Assembly: GCA_028704385.1 (NCBI GenBank)
Contig: JAQVLA010000004.1
Coordinates: forward strand, 124,001-188,000
Length of the DNA: 64,000 nucleotides
Source of the DNA: Bacteroidales bacterium
GTDB taxonomy: Bacteria > Bacteroidota > Bacteroidia > Bacteroidales > F082
Reading direction: 5' to 3'
Below the pieces are notes generated by a model, which was not told where the DNA came from, made no database searches, and saw only the letters and a program-made list of their open reading frames with translations. A program made the translations under genes and the position numbers. This document shows, in pieces, positions 53,914 to 63,535 of the stretch (position 1 is the first letter of the stretch; every line of letters starts with the position of its first letter).

Positions 53914-54273
53914 TCAGCTCATCGGAGGCCCTCTGAAACAGAAGCTGAATAAACTGCTGTTTTGTGGCAGTGGATTCACCGCCTCCACTATCGTTTTTGA
54001 GGCTATACTTGTGATTGACTCAGCAAACTCAATGGAAACAGCGGTAATGGTAAAATGCTGAAAATCTTTAAAAAATGATAACAGGGCAAAATCTACCGGA
54101 CGATGGTCGTGATTCTGAACAGGCACTTTGTCCTGATGTTTGTAAGGATGAGCATGTGAAACCATCACGCCATTTACAATATGGTTGTGCAGGCTTGTTA
54201 TCTGGCTATATGACACAACGGCCAGAATCATGATCAGAAGTAGAGAACCATATGTGTTGATGCGTTTCAGCAT
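53914..54273 (-). CDS. Small His-rich exported protein paired with the TonB receptor
   Basis: 119 residues with an N-terminal hydrophobic signal (about residues 8-24). The central part has ITSLHNHIVNGVMVSHAHPY and NHDHRP, a metal-binding-like His cluster of a type often found before metal TonB receptors in this phylum. The C-terminal half is less conserved in character and ends FCFRGPPMS. No catalytic motif. It is probably periplasmic or a membrane-anchored metal buffer; role inferred only. Confidence 0.75.
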   Translation of the reverse strand: MLKRINTYGSLLLIMILAVVSYSQITSLHNHIVNGVMVSHAHPYKHQDKVPVQNHDHRPVDFALLSFFKDFQHFTITAVSIEFAESITSIASKTIVEAVNPLPQNSSLFSFCFRGPPMS

Positions 54274-54570
54274 ACTTCGTATTTATGATGCAAAGGTGAG
54301 CCATAAATGAAAATCACTCAATACCTCGTTTTAGGTATTTGCCTGAAGATAATGTGAAAAGAAGATTTTTTATAAATTATATTTGATTTTAAATTAATTA
54401 GCTATCTTTGCACAGATTTCAGAATTTGATTGTTTGCGCTTTCGTTTGTTTTTTGTTCTAACCGATCATTTTTCACGACCCGCCTGCTGTTTAAATCCTG
54501 ATTTTTGAAAGCCTGAGAGGCAATGTTGTTTCGAAAGGTTGATTTTTTTACTCATTTAATTTTTAGTTTC
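54274..54570. other. Divergent spacer with a long RRM leader
   Basis: The right half is the 5' leader of the RRM gene (about 155 nt from the promoter at 54403). It contains CGACCCGCC and GAAAGCCTGAGAGGC; GCCT/AGGC can pair, but no known riboswitch is recognised. Confidence 0.5.
54403..54410 (+). promoter_or_regulatory. -7 element TATCTTTG of the RRM gene
   Basis: Perfect TAnnTTTG, with TTTG at 54382-54385 upstream. It predicts a leader of about 155 nt. Confidence 0.6.
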
Positions 54571-54837
54571 ATGAACATTTATGTAGGAAATCTTGATTAC
54601 AATGTAAACGATCAGGATTTAGAACGTTTCTTTGCAGAATACGGAACTGTTAGTTCTGCAAAAATTATCATCGACAAATACAATGGCCGTTCAAAAGGCT
54701 TTGGTTTTGTTGAAATGAACAATGATGAAGAAGCCCAAAGGGCCATCAAGGAACTCAATGGTGCAACCCTCGAAAACCGCGAAATGGTTGTAAATGAGGC
54801 TCGTCCAAAAACTGAAGCTCCACGTCGTCGTTACTAA
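54571..54837 (+). CDS. Single-RRM RNA-binding protein
   Basis: 88 residues from ATG 54571; the longer frame upstream lies within the leader. RNP2 is IYVGNL (3-8) and RNP1 is KGFGFVEM (42-49), with the expected aromatic residues. A short basic tail ends PRRRY. Small RRM proteins of this type act in RNA regulation in Bacteroidota and cyanobacteria. The long leader hints at post-transcriptional self-control. A terminator separates it from the next gene. Confidence 0.95.
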   Translation: MNIYVGNLDYNVNDQDLERFFAEYGTVSSAKIIIDKYNGRSKGFGFVEMNNDEEAQRAIKELNGATLENREMVVNEARPKTEAPRRRY

Positions 54838-54856
54838 CCGATAAGTAAGAACTCCG

Positions 54857-54907
54857 GCGGTTGGTTTACTGTTCGGCCAGAACAGCTAATCAACCGCTAT
54901 TTTTTTT
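54857..54907 (+). terminator. Terminator between the RRM and cold-shock genes
   Basis: GCGGTTG...CTGTTC pairs with GAACAG...CAACCGC around a 5-nt loop with two internal mismatches, then a T-run of eight. Only 17 bases separate the T-run from the next ATG, so some readthrough is needed to express that gene. Confidence 0.8.
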
Positions 54908-54924
54908 ACCACCAAAATTAAACT

Positions 54925-55374
54925 ATGGCAAGATCACAGGAATCCATGCAAAAAAAAGCCGTAAGGCAGAAAAAAGAGAAAAAACGTAAAGACAAAGAAA
55001 AGCGCCGCCTCGAAAGTAAAGATCAGGACAAAAACAGCTTTGATGATATGATTGCTTATGTTGATGAATTTGGCAACATCCTGGATAGTCCGCCAGATCC
55101 GTCAGAAAAAGAAGAGGTTGAACTGGATGATATTGAAATAAGTGTTGCCAAAAGTGATCCTAATGCGGTTGTTGATACATTGAAGAATGGCGTGGTAAGC
55201 TTTTTTGACGAAAGTAAAGGATTTGGTTTTATTCGTAACCTGGAAAACGACCAGCGTATCTTTGTGCATGTGAGCAGCCTGAACGAACCCATCAAGGAAA
55301 ACAATATGGTAACTTTCGAAATAGGAAAAGGACCCAAAGGACCTGCCGCTATGAATGTGAGTGTGGTCAGGTAA
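54925..55374 (+). CDS. Cold-shock-domain protein with basic N-terminal extension
   Basis: 149 residues. The N-terminal 35 residues are a Lys/Arg/Glu-rich helix (KKEKKRKDKEKRR). An acidic linker follows, then a cold-shock domain (about 86-149) with VVSFFDESKGFGFIRN and IFVHVSSL, the RNP1 and RNP2 equivalents. It should bind single-stranded RNA or DNA. It seems to depend on readthrough from the RRM gene, which would link the two RNA-binding proteins. Confidence 0.93.
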   Translation: MARSQESMQKKAVRQKKEKKRKDKEKRRLESKDQDKNSFDDMIAYVDEFGNILDSPPDPSEKEEVELDDIEISVAKSDPNAVVDTLKNGVVSFFDESKGFGFIRNLENDQRIFVHVSSLNEPIKENNMVTFEIGKGPKGPAAMNVSVVR

Positions 55375-55418
55375 GTTTTCCTTTGCTTTCCATCTACTGT
55401 AACTCGTTTTTATTTTAG

Positions 55419-55426
55419 TAATTTTG
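55419..55426 (+). promoter_or_regulatory. -7 element TAATTTTG
   Basis: Perfect match, 21 bases before ATG 55448; it excludes a TTG start at 55424. Confidence 0.55.
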
Positions 55427-55447
55427 GACATTACACATGTATGGAAT

Positions 55448-56695
55448 ATGTCCGAAAATGCAGCATATCAATCACTGACCGGTAAAACACTTTTGTTGTT
55501 TTTTGATCATGACAGGGCCTCGCTGTCCGATCAGTGGCTCGAATTGAAGGATATTAACATTCCATCTTCCATACAGTTTTTTGAGACCAAAGCGGTTTGG
55601 GAAATTTTAATCACCAGGCATGACAAGGTAAACAATAGCCTTCATGCTTCAGTGGTCAGTTATAATGTATCAGGCAGGCAAGAGGAGAAAAACCCTGAAG
55701 AGCTCTACAGCCAACTCAACCAAATCAAAAGAATTTATTTCCGGCAACTGGATACCCGTAGCCTGCTGCGTTCTGCTTCAGGTGAACGTTTGCCAAGGAT
55801 GTTGAGCGGACTTACCGACAATCCGAACGAGGAAATATTAAAGGATTCTGTTTCTGAGCAAAATAGCAAAGTCATTCATGAGCGTTTCAGCATACCAATC
55901 AACGCTCTTCGTTTTCAGCTCGGGGCAGTTAGTTTCAAACGTAAGTTTTGGTTTAGCCGGGATGCTTTGGATATCCACATCAAGAATTATGAGCTGAGGG
56001 AGGAGTTTGATGCGGTGAAGAATTATTTTATCAATGCGCTCAAGACTAAGCATATAAACGTCAGGGTGAGCTGTGAACTGGAGGGGGATGAGGTTAGAAT
56101 TTTGAATGTTTACTCTCCCGAAATTGACCGCATCGACAAAGCCCTGATCGAAACCGTCCGCTTCGAATTTGTGTCAGGGTTCAAACGGAAAAAGAGTATG
56201 CTGGAGATTGACCATTCTTTGTTTACTATGGACGAACTGCTTGCACATTTTGGTGAGCAGGGTTTTCATTCTGATGCTTTTTTTCAGTCCGAATCGGATT
56301 TATTTGACGATTTGCTACAGATCACTGATACCAAGCACTACCGCAACCTCAGATATTTATCTTCCATCCATGCACATCATATCATGAAGCTCAGGTTTGT
56401 GCTGAAACCTTTTTCGTTTGTTTTTCTGGTTGAAGGAACAAAATACTATCACCTGATCTGGGAAACGCTCGACACAGAGGAAGCAACCTATATTTGGAGT
56501 TGTGATAAGCAACTGGACGAGCTAAAGCTGGCCATGCGCAAGCTGGATGATATTCTCAATGTGATTAAGGTGCAGGGCAAAACGGCGTATCTGAATACAG
56601 TGGAAGAGCCATTTCAACGAATCTATCACGATTATAGCGATTTGCAGGATGGCTTCCTGAAGTGGAAAGTCGTTCTTGAGCAATGTTTGGCTTGA
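55448..56695 (+). CDS. Hypothetical protein of 415 residues
   Basis: No signal peptide or membrane segment is seen, so the protein is cytoplasmic. I do not recognise a family. The N-terminal third has a nuclease-like alternation but no motif. The middle segment (about 150-270) is rich in paired Lys/Arg and Phe, such as GAVSFKRKFWFSRDAL and FVSGFKRKKSMLEID. The C-terminal part is helical (DEEATYIWS region, LDDILNVIKVQGKT). It may bind nucleic acid. Its stop TGA abuts the stop of the convergent dgt gene with no spacer. Confidence 0.75.
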   Translation: MSENAAYQSLTGKTLLLFFDHDRASLSDQWLELKDINIPSSIQFFETKAVWEILITRHDKVNNSLHASVVSYNVSGRQEEKNPEELYSQLNQIKRIYFRQLDTRSLLRSASGERLPRMLSGLTDNPNEEILKDSVSEQNSKVIHERFSIPINALRFQLGAVSFKRKFWFSRDALDIHIKNYELREEFDAVKNYFINALKTKHINVRVSCELEGDEVRILNVYSPEIDRIDKALIETVRFEFVSGFKRKKSMLEIDHSLFTMDELLAHFGEQGFHSDAFFQSESDLFDDLLQITDTKHYRNLRYLSSIHAHHIMKLRFVLKPFSFVFLVEGTKYYHLIWETLDTEEATYIWSCDKQLDELKLAMRKLDDILNVIKVQGKTAYLNTVEEPFQRIYHDYSDLQDGFLKWKVVLEQCLA

Positions 56696-58015
56696 TCAGC
56701 TTTCGATGCCCCTCAGGTCTTTGTAGAGCTGCATGGCATACAGATCGGTCATGCCCGAGATAAAATCGAGCACCGATTGAAGTTTGGTGTAATTATCAGC
56801 TTTTAATGGTGTAAACTGCTCAGGTAAGAGTGATTGAAGTTTGCGGTGATAATTGGATCCCGGCGACAGCACAGCATTCGAAAACTCTTCCATTAAAGTA
56901 CCTAACACATGAAAACCGGTTAGTTCTATTTTCACCACTTCCGGATGGTTGTATATGGCTTTTACCGAGAGCTTTCGACTCGAATCCATGGCATTTTTCA
57001 GGTCATCATCAAGATAATCGACCAAACTGCCTGTAAACTCACCAGCCAGGATTTCCTCTTCGTGAGCAACAAAAAGGCTGCTTACAGCTTTTACCAAGCG
57101 GTTGATGGCTGTTGCTCGCAAAAAGGCGATGCGTTCGTTGGTGTCAGTAACTTCCTGATAAATGCGGTTTTTATAGTTGGCAAATTCCTTATCCTCCTGA
57201 TCGTGGAAAGCTGAGAGCATGGTTTCGGTTTGATCTGTCGAAAGAATCCTGAGCTTGTGTGCATCTTCCATGTCCATGATGAGATAGCTGATATCATCGG
57301 CAGCTTCGACCAGATACACCAGCGGATGCCTGACATAAACCGGCATGTCCTGATCTTTTTTTATCAAACCACAGTTTTGGGCTACAACTTCAAAAGTTGA
57401 AATTTCTGAATTGAAGATGCCATACTTCTTGCGATCACCTTTGTAAAATGAAGGGTATGGATACTTTATCAATGAAGCAAGTGTGGCATAAGTGAGCGAA
57501 AAACCGCCCTTTCTTCTGCCACTGAACTGATGGGTAAGCGTGCGAAAGGCATTGGCATTGCCTTCAAAATTGATCAGATCAGACCACTGATTGGCTGGAA
57601 TCTGTTCTTTCAGGATTTTGCCTGATCCTTCTTCAAAATAGCTGCTGATGGCTTTTTCGCCGGAATGTCCAAAAGGCGGATTACCCAGGTCGTGCGCCAG
57701 ACAGGCCGTTGACACGATGGTGTCAATTTCGTTGACGGCGGTATTGGCCAGTTCTGGCATTTTTTTGATCAGCTCGCGCGAGACGATACGTGCAATAGAC
57801 CTGCCAACGCTGGCTACTTCGAGGCTGTGCGTGAGACGGTTATGTACAAATACACTTCCCGGAAGCGGAAATACCTGTGTTTTATTTTGCAAGCGGCGAA
57901 AGGGGCTGCTAAAGATTATCCGGTCGTAATCGCGCTGAAAGGCCGATCGGATATCCTTTTGATCAGTGGAAGAAGTTAATCTTTGGGTTGGCAGTAGTTG
58001 GGTCCAGTTCATCAT
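56696..58015 (-). CDS. dgt: Deoxyguanosinetriphosphate triphosphohydrolase-like protein
   Basis: 439 residues. The HD-domain metal ligands are in LTHSLEVASVGRS (His63) and CLAHDLGNPPFGHSGE (His108, Asp109), and a later EAADDISYLIMDMEDAHK supplies the last Asp. Dgt cleaves dNTPs to the nucleoside and triphosphate and so sets the dNTP pool. ATG at 58015 or the next codon. It follows tsaD by 9 bp and is probably cotranscribed. Confidence 0.93.
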   Translation of the reverse strand: MMNWTQLLPTQRLTSSTDQKDIRSAFQRDYDRIIFSSPFRRLQNKTQVFPLPGSVFVHNRLTHSLEVASVGRSIARIVSRELIKKMPELANTAVNEIDTIVSTACLAHDLGNPPFGHSGEKAISSYFEEGSGKILKEQIPANQWSDLINFEGNANAFRTLTHQFSGRRKGGFSLTYATLASLIKYPYPSFYKGDRKKYGIFNSEISTFEVVAQNCGLIKKDQDMPVYVRHPLVYLVEAADDISYLIMDMEDAHKLRILSTDQTETMLSAFHDQEDKEFANYKNRIYQEVTDTNERIAFLRATAINRLVKAVSSLFVAHEEEILAGEFTGSLVDYLDDDLKNAMDSSRKLSVKAIYNHPEVVKIELTGFHVLGTLMEEFSNAVLSPGSNYHRKLQSLLPEQFTPLKADNYTKLQSVLDFISGMTDLYAMQLYKDLRGIES

Positions 58016-58024
58016 GGCATGGAT

Positions 58025-59047
58025 TTATTTTTTAATGCTTTGCCGGGCATAGGGCCTAATATTCTGATCGGCAAAAAGTTTTTGTTTGTATTTAAAGTAT
58101 CCTGCCACGGCTATCATGGCTGCATTATCCGTGCTATAGCTCAGTTTTGGGATATAAATCTCCCAGTTATTTTCTGAAGCGGCTTGCTGCATTGCCTGAT
58201 GCAATCCTGTATTGGCCGAAACGCCACCGGCTATTGCTACCTCACGAATGCCGGTCAGCTTCGAAGCCTGTATAAGTTTTTTCATCAAGAGGTCAACAAT
58301 GGTATGCTGTATGCTGGCACACAGATCGGCTTTGTGCTTTTCGATGAACAGTTCATCCTTTTTAAGTTCATCCCGAAGGAAATATAAAAAACTGGTCTTC
58401 AATCCACTGAAGCTATAATTTAGATCAGGAATACGAGGCTCGGCAAATTGAAATGCAAAGGGATTGCCTTGTTGTGCCAGCTTGTCGATTACAGGTCCGC
58501 CAGGGTAGGGAAGTCCCATGATTTTAGCTGCTTTGTCAAAGGTCTCTCCGGCAGCATCGTCAATGGTTTGCCCAATGATGGCCATGTCGAAATAGTCTTT
58601 TACCAGCACAATCTGGGTATGTCCTCCTGAAACAGTGAGGCATAGAAATGGAAATTCAGGAACCTTTTTATGCTGTTCGTCAGTGATAAAGTGAGCTAAG
58701 ATGTGTGCATCCATATGATCCACTTCCACCATCGGAATATCCATCGCCATTGAGAAAGCCTTGGCAAAGGAAGTGCCGACCAAAAGCGAGCCAAGCAATC
58801 CCGGACCCCTTGTAAAAGCCACAGCTTGCAGTTCATTTTTATTTATATTTGCCTCCTTAATGGCTGTATCAATTACCGGGATGATGTTTTGCTGATGCGC
58901 CCTGGAGGCAAGCTCTGGCACCACTCCTCCGTATTTTTCGTGAACCTTTTGGCTGGCGATGATGTTGGAGCACAATCGGGTACCCTGGAGCACAGCGGCA
59001 GATGTTTCGTCGCAGGATGATTCGATACCGAGGATGTAGGTGTTCAT
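58025..59047 (-). CDS. tsaD: tRNA N6-adenosine threonylcarbamoyltransferase
   Basis: 340 residues. GIESSCDETSAAV at the N-terminus, metal ligands His111 and His115 in VDHMDAHILAHF, and SGGHTQIVLV and GGVSANTGL of the ASKHA fold. With TsaB, TsaC and TsaE it makes the t6A37 modification of ANN-reading tRNAs. It has its own minus-strand -7 element and is divergent from tamB. Confidence 0.97.
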   Translation of the reverse strand: MNTYILGIESSCDETSAAVLQGTRLCSNIIASQKVHEKYGGVVPELASRAHQQNIIPVIDTAIKEANINKNELQAVAFTRGPGLLGSLLVGTSFAKAFSMAMDIPMVEVDHMDAHILAHFITDEQHKKVPEFPFLCLTVSGGHTQIVLVKDYFDMAIIGQTIDDAAGETFDKAAKIMGLPYPGGPVIDKLAQQGNPFAFQFAEPRIPDLNYSFSGLKTSFLYFLRDELKKDELFIEKHKADLCASIQHTIVDLLMKKLIQASKLTGIREVAIAGGVSANTGLHQAMQQAASENNWEIYIPKLSYSTDNAAMIAVAGYFKYKQKLFADQNIRPYARQSIKK

Positions 59048-59064
59048 GTTCAGATTTTAAGGGA

Positions 59065-59072
59065 CAAAATTA
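59065..59072 (-). promoter_or_regulatory. -7 element TAATTTTG for tsaD
   Basis: Perfect minus-strand match 17 bases before the tsaD ATG. It lies inside the region that the tamB N-terminus may occupy on the other strand. Confidence 0.55.
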
Positions 59073-59098
59073 TCAAAAAAAAGATCAGAAATAGTGTC

Positions 59099-62000
59099 TT
59101 GGCTTTGCTGATGGTGCTGGTTGCACTGCCAGTGAGTCTATACGTTTCCATTCGGGATCCTTTTGTCCAAAATTATCTGGCCAGGCTGGCAACCGGTTAT
59201 CTGTCAAAACAATTAGGAACACCTGTCTTGATCAAAGGATTTTTTATTGATCTTGACCTTTCGCTTACGATTAATGGCTTTGAGGCATATGACAAAAAGT
59301 CGAACCTGATGTTTGCAGCACCTTATCTGAGGGTGAGCATGATACCACAGGATTTGAAAAATGGGCTTCATATCCGTAAACTCGTTCTTGGAAAACCTTA
59401 TGCCTCACTGATTAAGTATGAAAATGAAGAGGATTTAAACCTTCAGTTTTTTACTGATTATTTTGCCGGTGAACAAGCAGATACTACGGTAAACGAGTCA
59501 CCGGGCAATTTTCTGTTAAGGATTGATCAGATACAGATCAGCAAGGGAAGTTTTCAGTTTTGGGATCAGAACAAAGACAGCCCCGGAACCGAGGGTATGG
59601 ATTACAGCCATTTGTATATTAGTGACATACGTCTTTCGGCCACTGATTTAGTGTTAATAGGCGACAGTATTTATGCCGATATCCGAAGGTTAAGAGCGAG
59701 AGATACAAGCGGGGTAAGCCTGGAAGACCTGCACGGGATTTTTAGGGCGGGGCCAAATTCTATTCAGGCTAGCAATATGGAATTGGTCACCCCCAACACC
59801 AGCCTCAATATGGACCTGGAATTTCAATATGATTCTTATGCCGATTTTCTTGATTTTGTAGAGAATGTACATATCAAGGCAAGTATCAGGCCTTCAAAGT
59901 TATACATGGCTGATATTGGCTTTTTCGCACCTGTGATGTTTGATATGAAAAATAATGTCAGTCTGGCAGGAGATATCAGTGGTACAGTAGCCAATTTTTC
60001 GACCAGTGATTTTAGTTTTCAAGTGGGGAATTATACCAGTTTTGTTGGCGAATACAGCATCAGAGGCTTACCTGATTTTTTTGAGAGTTATATGGAACTT
60101 GATATCGACAGGCTGAGAATTAATGCAGATGATCTGGCTGCTTTTTCTCTTCCCGGTAACATGCGTATTACAATTCCGGAGCAATTGAAATCAGCCGGCA
60201 ACACCATTGTAAGAGGTACCTTTAAGGGCAAACCGGATGATTTCCTTGCCAGGGCAAATATAACAACAGAGGCAGGTGCGTTGCAATCGGATCTGCGGAT
60301 GTTCAGGGATAAGCAATCGGATGAAATAAATTATGAAGGCCATTTGCAAACTGACAAACTACAGCTTGGCCGCCTGCTGGCTTCAGATCAGATCGGGATC
60401 CTTTCGATGAGTGCCAGGATAAAAGGCAGCGGTTTGGCAATAGAAACGGCTAACCTGAGTGTTGATGGTGTTTTGAAGCGATTGGACCTGTTGGGAATTC
60501 CCTATCGGCAGATCAAGCTGAATGGCGACATGAGCGGACAGCGGTTTAATGGATATTTAGGTGTAAATGATGAAAAGTTGAAGCTTGATTTCAATGGCGA
60601 AATAGACCTTGAGCCTGAAAAACCGGTGATGGATTTTATGGCCGAAATTGAACATGCAGATTTGTATGGGATGAACCTCCTGAAAACCGATACGATTATG
60701 CTGCTCAAAACAAAAGTAAGGGCTAATCTCACGGGTTTTAAACCCGATGAACTGGTAGGTTTATTACGCTTAAGTATGACAGAATTCACTGATAGCCGGG
60801 GAAGTTATCAAATGGATTCATTGGTGCTGAAAGCTACTGATGTTGCCTTGTTGGGCAAGCAATATGAGTTAACGACCGACTTTTTTAAATTCGAACTTGG
60901 AGGTGATGTGCATTTTGCTACCCTGCCGGAATCCGTAAGCAATTATGTGAATCGATATATCCATATTCCGGGTGTTTTGATGGAAGAAAAGGAAGTGCCT
61001 GATCAGGATTTTTTTATGAGCCTGAATTTTTTGGAAACAGAAACACTGACCCGTTTTTTAAGTCCTGTATTAAAGCTGGCTCCCGGCACCTCTGCCAGCG
61101 GTGTGTTTACCAGTAATCGTAACGATCTGGAACTTACTTTCAGATCGCCCTATATCGCTTTTGGTGATTTTAAAATGAAAAATATCTACATCAAAAACAC
61201 CAGCGATACGGAGCAGGCTGAATTAGACCTGAGCCTCTCAGAGTTTATCTTTCGCGATTCTACACGGTTTGACACAACCGTGCTCGGGATTCAACGGCCA
61301 CATTTTAATATTAAACTTAGAAACGACAGTTTGATGGCAATGCTGCACTGGAACGACAGATTAGAGCCTTCGCGAAATGAGGGGGTTATAAATGCTGTTT
61401 TTTTACCGGATAGCCTTTATGGGGGTTTATTACAGATCACAAAATCGGATCTCATTGTAAATGATTCAATTTGGCAGCTGGCCGAAAATAATCAGGTTCT
61501 TTTCAAAAAAGAATATACAGCTGTTTCAAACCTTCGGCTCGATGTTGGGCATCAGTTTATCAGCTTTGATGGTAACCTTCCTGTCAACGAAGCCGATACG
61601 CTGGATATAGTTTTCAGCGACTGGGATATCTCTAATTTCGATCTCATCACTTTAGGATTTGGGATCAACCTGGATGGTATAATTTCGGGTGAGCTTCAAT
61701 TGGCTAATTTGGTTCACCGGCCGGCATTCTTTTCAAACCTGAACCTTTCGGGTTTGCATCTGAACACTGAAAAACTGGGCGATGCCCGCATTATAAGTAG
61801 CTGGAACAATACCGACGAATCAATTTATCTGAATGCACAGATCATCAATGTTGGAAATGTTTCTACAAGCCGGATGCTTAATCTGACCGGATTTTATTAT
61901 CCAACACGGGAGGATGACAATATGTTTTTTGATCTGAATCTGGAGAATTTCAGACTGAGGACTTTAAATCCTTTTCTGACCGGCATCCTGAGTAATATAG

Positions 62001-63526
62001 AAGGCCTGGCCAGTGGAGCTTTTAAACTTCGGGGTGCCCTCAAACAGCCCGAACTAACCGGCGAACTTGATCTTTTCCGAACTGCTTTTAAGGTAGATTA
62101 CCTCAATACGTTGTATTCGCTGCAACATAAATTTGTTTTTGAAAAGGACAGAATCGCCTTTCAAGATATGATGCTCTACGATACAACCGGAAACAAAGCC
62201 ATTGTGAGTGGTGAGGTAAGCCACAATCATCTGTCCGGTTTCCGATTCAGGCTCAGGATGGATCCTGAATCATTTATTGCACTCAATACCACCCGCGAAA
62301 TGAATGAGCTGTTTTATGGATCAGCAGTTGTTACTGGTGATGTGCAGATAACGGGACCACTCAACGACATCAACCTGGCAATAAATGCTGCCACTAACCG
62401 CGGAACAAGATTGTTTATCCCCTTGAATAACAGTGCTTATGTAAGTGATCACGACTTTATAGTTTTTGTTGCTCCTCCAAGTGAAGAAGCTGAAGCAGTC
62501 GCCGCAAAAACTGCAATGCCAAAACCGGCTCAGAACTTCAACCTTAGCCTTAATGCCGCGGTTACACCAGATGCTGGTTTGCAGATTTACCTACCTTATA
62601 ATATGGGCGATCTGGCTGCCAGAGGAAGTGGCAATATAAGGATGGGTGTGAATGCCGCCGGTGATTTCAGCCTGCTGGGCGATTATAATGTGCAGTCGGG
62701 GCAGTTTAATTTTGTGTTTGAAAATCTCGTGCGCAAACGCTTCGAACTGCTCGAAGGCGGACGTATCTCCTGGACAGGTGATCCGCTTGATGCTGAACTG
62801 GACGTAAAAGGTCTGTACCGTGTCAAAACCTCACTGGGTTCATTGGGCATAGTACTCGACTCCAGCTCATCTATCCGAAACAGGGTGAATGTGGATTGCA
62901 TCATCCAACTCAAAAACCAATTGTTTAATCCGGATATCAGCTTTAGTATCAGATTGCCAAATGCTGATGATGAAACCCGTCAGATAGTGTTTTCCGTTTT
63001 GGATACCACCAATACCGCACTGATGACCCAGCAAATGATTTCGCTGCTGGTGTTGGGCAGTTTTAGCTATGCCGGAGGAAGTAGTGCCAATTTGGGAAGT
63101 TCCTACATCAATGTGATCAGTAACCAATTGAGCAGCTGGCTGTCACAGATCAGTAAGGATTTTGACGTGGGGCTGCATTACAAACCAGGCGATGAGCTTT
63201 CGAACGAAGAGCTGGAAGTCGCCCTTTCAACGCAGCTTTTTAACGATCGCGTTACGATTGACGGTAATTTTGGAATGATCAACAATACAAATACCACTCA
63301 AAACGCAAGTAATATTGTGGGAGATGTGGATATCACCGTGAAAATTACGAAGGATGGAAGACTCAGAGCCAAAGCATTTAACCATTCCAACGTAAACTCT
63401 TATTATTACTACAGCAACTTCGACAACTATGCGCCTTATACTCAGGGAATAGGTTTGTCGTATCGTCAGGAATTTGATAATTTTGGCGAGCTGTTCCGCA
63501 GAAAGAAAAAACGAAACCCCAATTAA
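59099..63526 (+). CDS. tamB: Translocation and assembly module protein TamB
   Basis: 1475 residues from TTG 59099. An N-terminal membrane anchor (about residues 1-18) is followed by a very long AsmA/TamB-type beta-taco repeat region and a C-terminal TamB (DUF490) domain from about residue 1030 (SLNAAVTPDAGLQIYLPYNMGD, GQFNFVFENLVRKRF, LLVLGSF). It bridges the periplasm and is thought to move phospholipids or help outer-membrane protein assembly. The true start is uncertain: codons upstream without a stop spell KIIKKKIRNS, the basic segment expected before the anchor, but no ATG, GTG or TTG begins it, only ATT/ATC. Confidence 0.9.
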   Translation: MALLMVLVALPVSLYVSIRDPFVQNYLARLATGYLSKQLGTPVLIKGFFIDLDLSLTINGFEAYDKKSNLMFAAPYLRVSMIPQDLKNGLHIRKLVLGKPYASLIKYENEEDLNLQFFTDYFAGEQADTTVNESPGNFLLRIDQIQISKGSFQFWDQNKDSPGTEGMDYSHLYISDIRLSATDLVLIGDSIYADIRRLRARDTSGVSLEDLHGIFRAGPNSIQASNMELVTPNTSLNMDLEFQYDSYADFLDFVENVHIKASIRPSKLYMADIGFFAPVMFDMKNNVSLAGDISGTVANFSTSDFSFQVGNYTSFVGEYSIRGLPDFFESYMELDIDRLRINADDLAAFSLPGNMRITIPEQLKSAGNTIVRGTFKGKPDDFLARANITTEAGALQSDLRMFRDKQSDEINYEGHLQTDKLQLGRLLASDQIGILSMSARIKGSGLAIETANLSVDGVLKRLDLLGIPYRQIKLNGDMSGQRFNGYLGVNDEKLKLDFNGEIDLEPEKPVMDFMAEIEHADLYGMNLLKTDTIMLLKTKVRANLTGFKPDELVGLLRLSMTEFTDSRGSYQMDSLVLKATDVALLGKQYELTTDFFKFELGGDVHFATLPESVSNYVNRYIHIPGVLMEEKEVPDQDFFMSLNFLETETLTRFLSPVLKLAPGTSASGVFTSNRNDLELTFRSPYIAFGDFKMKNIYIKNTSDTEQAELDLSLSEFIFRDSTRFDTTVLGIQRPHFNIKLRNDSLMAMLHWNDRLEPSRNEGVINAVFLPDSLYGGLLQITKSDLIVNDSIWQLAENNQVLFKKEYTAVSNLRLDVGHQFISFDGNLPVNEADTLDIVFSDWDISNFDLITLGFGINLDGIISGELQLANLVHRPAFFSNLNLSGLHLNTEKLGDARIISSWNNTDESIYLNAQIINVGNVSTSRMLNLTGFYYPTREDDNMFFDLNLENFRLRTLNPFLTGILSNIEGLASGAFKLRGALKQPELTGELDLFRTAFKVDYLNTLYSLQHKFVFEKDRIAFQDMMLYDTTGNKAIVSGEVSHNHLSGFRFRLRMDPESFIALNTTREMNELFYGSAVVTGDVQITGPLNDINLAINAATNRGTRLFIPLNNSAYVSDHDFIVFVAPPSEEAEAVAAKTAMPKPAQNFNLSLNAAVTPDAGLQIYLPYNMGDLAARGSGNIRMGVNAAGDFSLLGDYNVQSGQFNFVFENLVRKRFELLEGGRISWTGDPLDAELDVKGLYRVKTSLGSLGIVLDSSSSIRNRVNVDCIIQLKNQLFNPDISFSIRLPNADDETRQIVFSVLDTTNTALMTQQMISLLVLGSFSYAGGSSANLGSSYINVISNQLSSWLSQISKDFDVGLHYKPGDELSNEELEVALSTQLFNDRVTIDGNFGMINNTNTTQNASNIVGDVDITVKITKDGRLRAKAFNHSNVNSYYYYSNFDNYAPYTQGIGLSYRQEFDNFGELFRRKKKRNPN

Positions 63527-63535
63527 TCAAATAAG

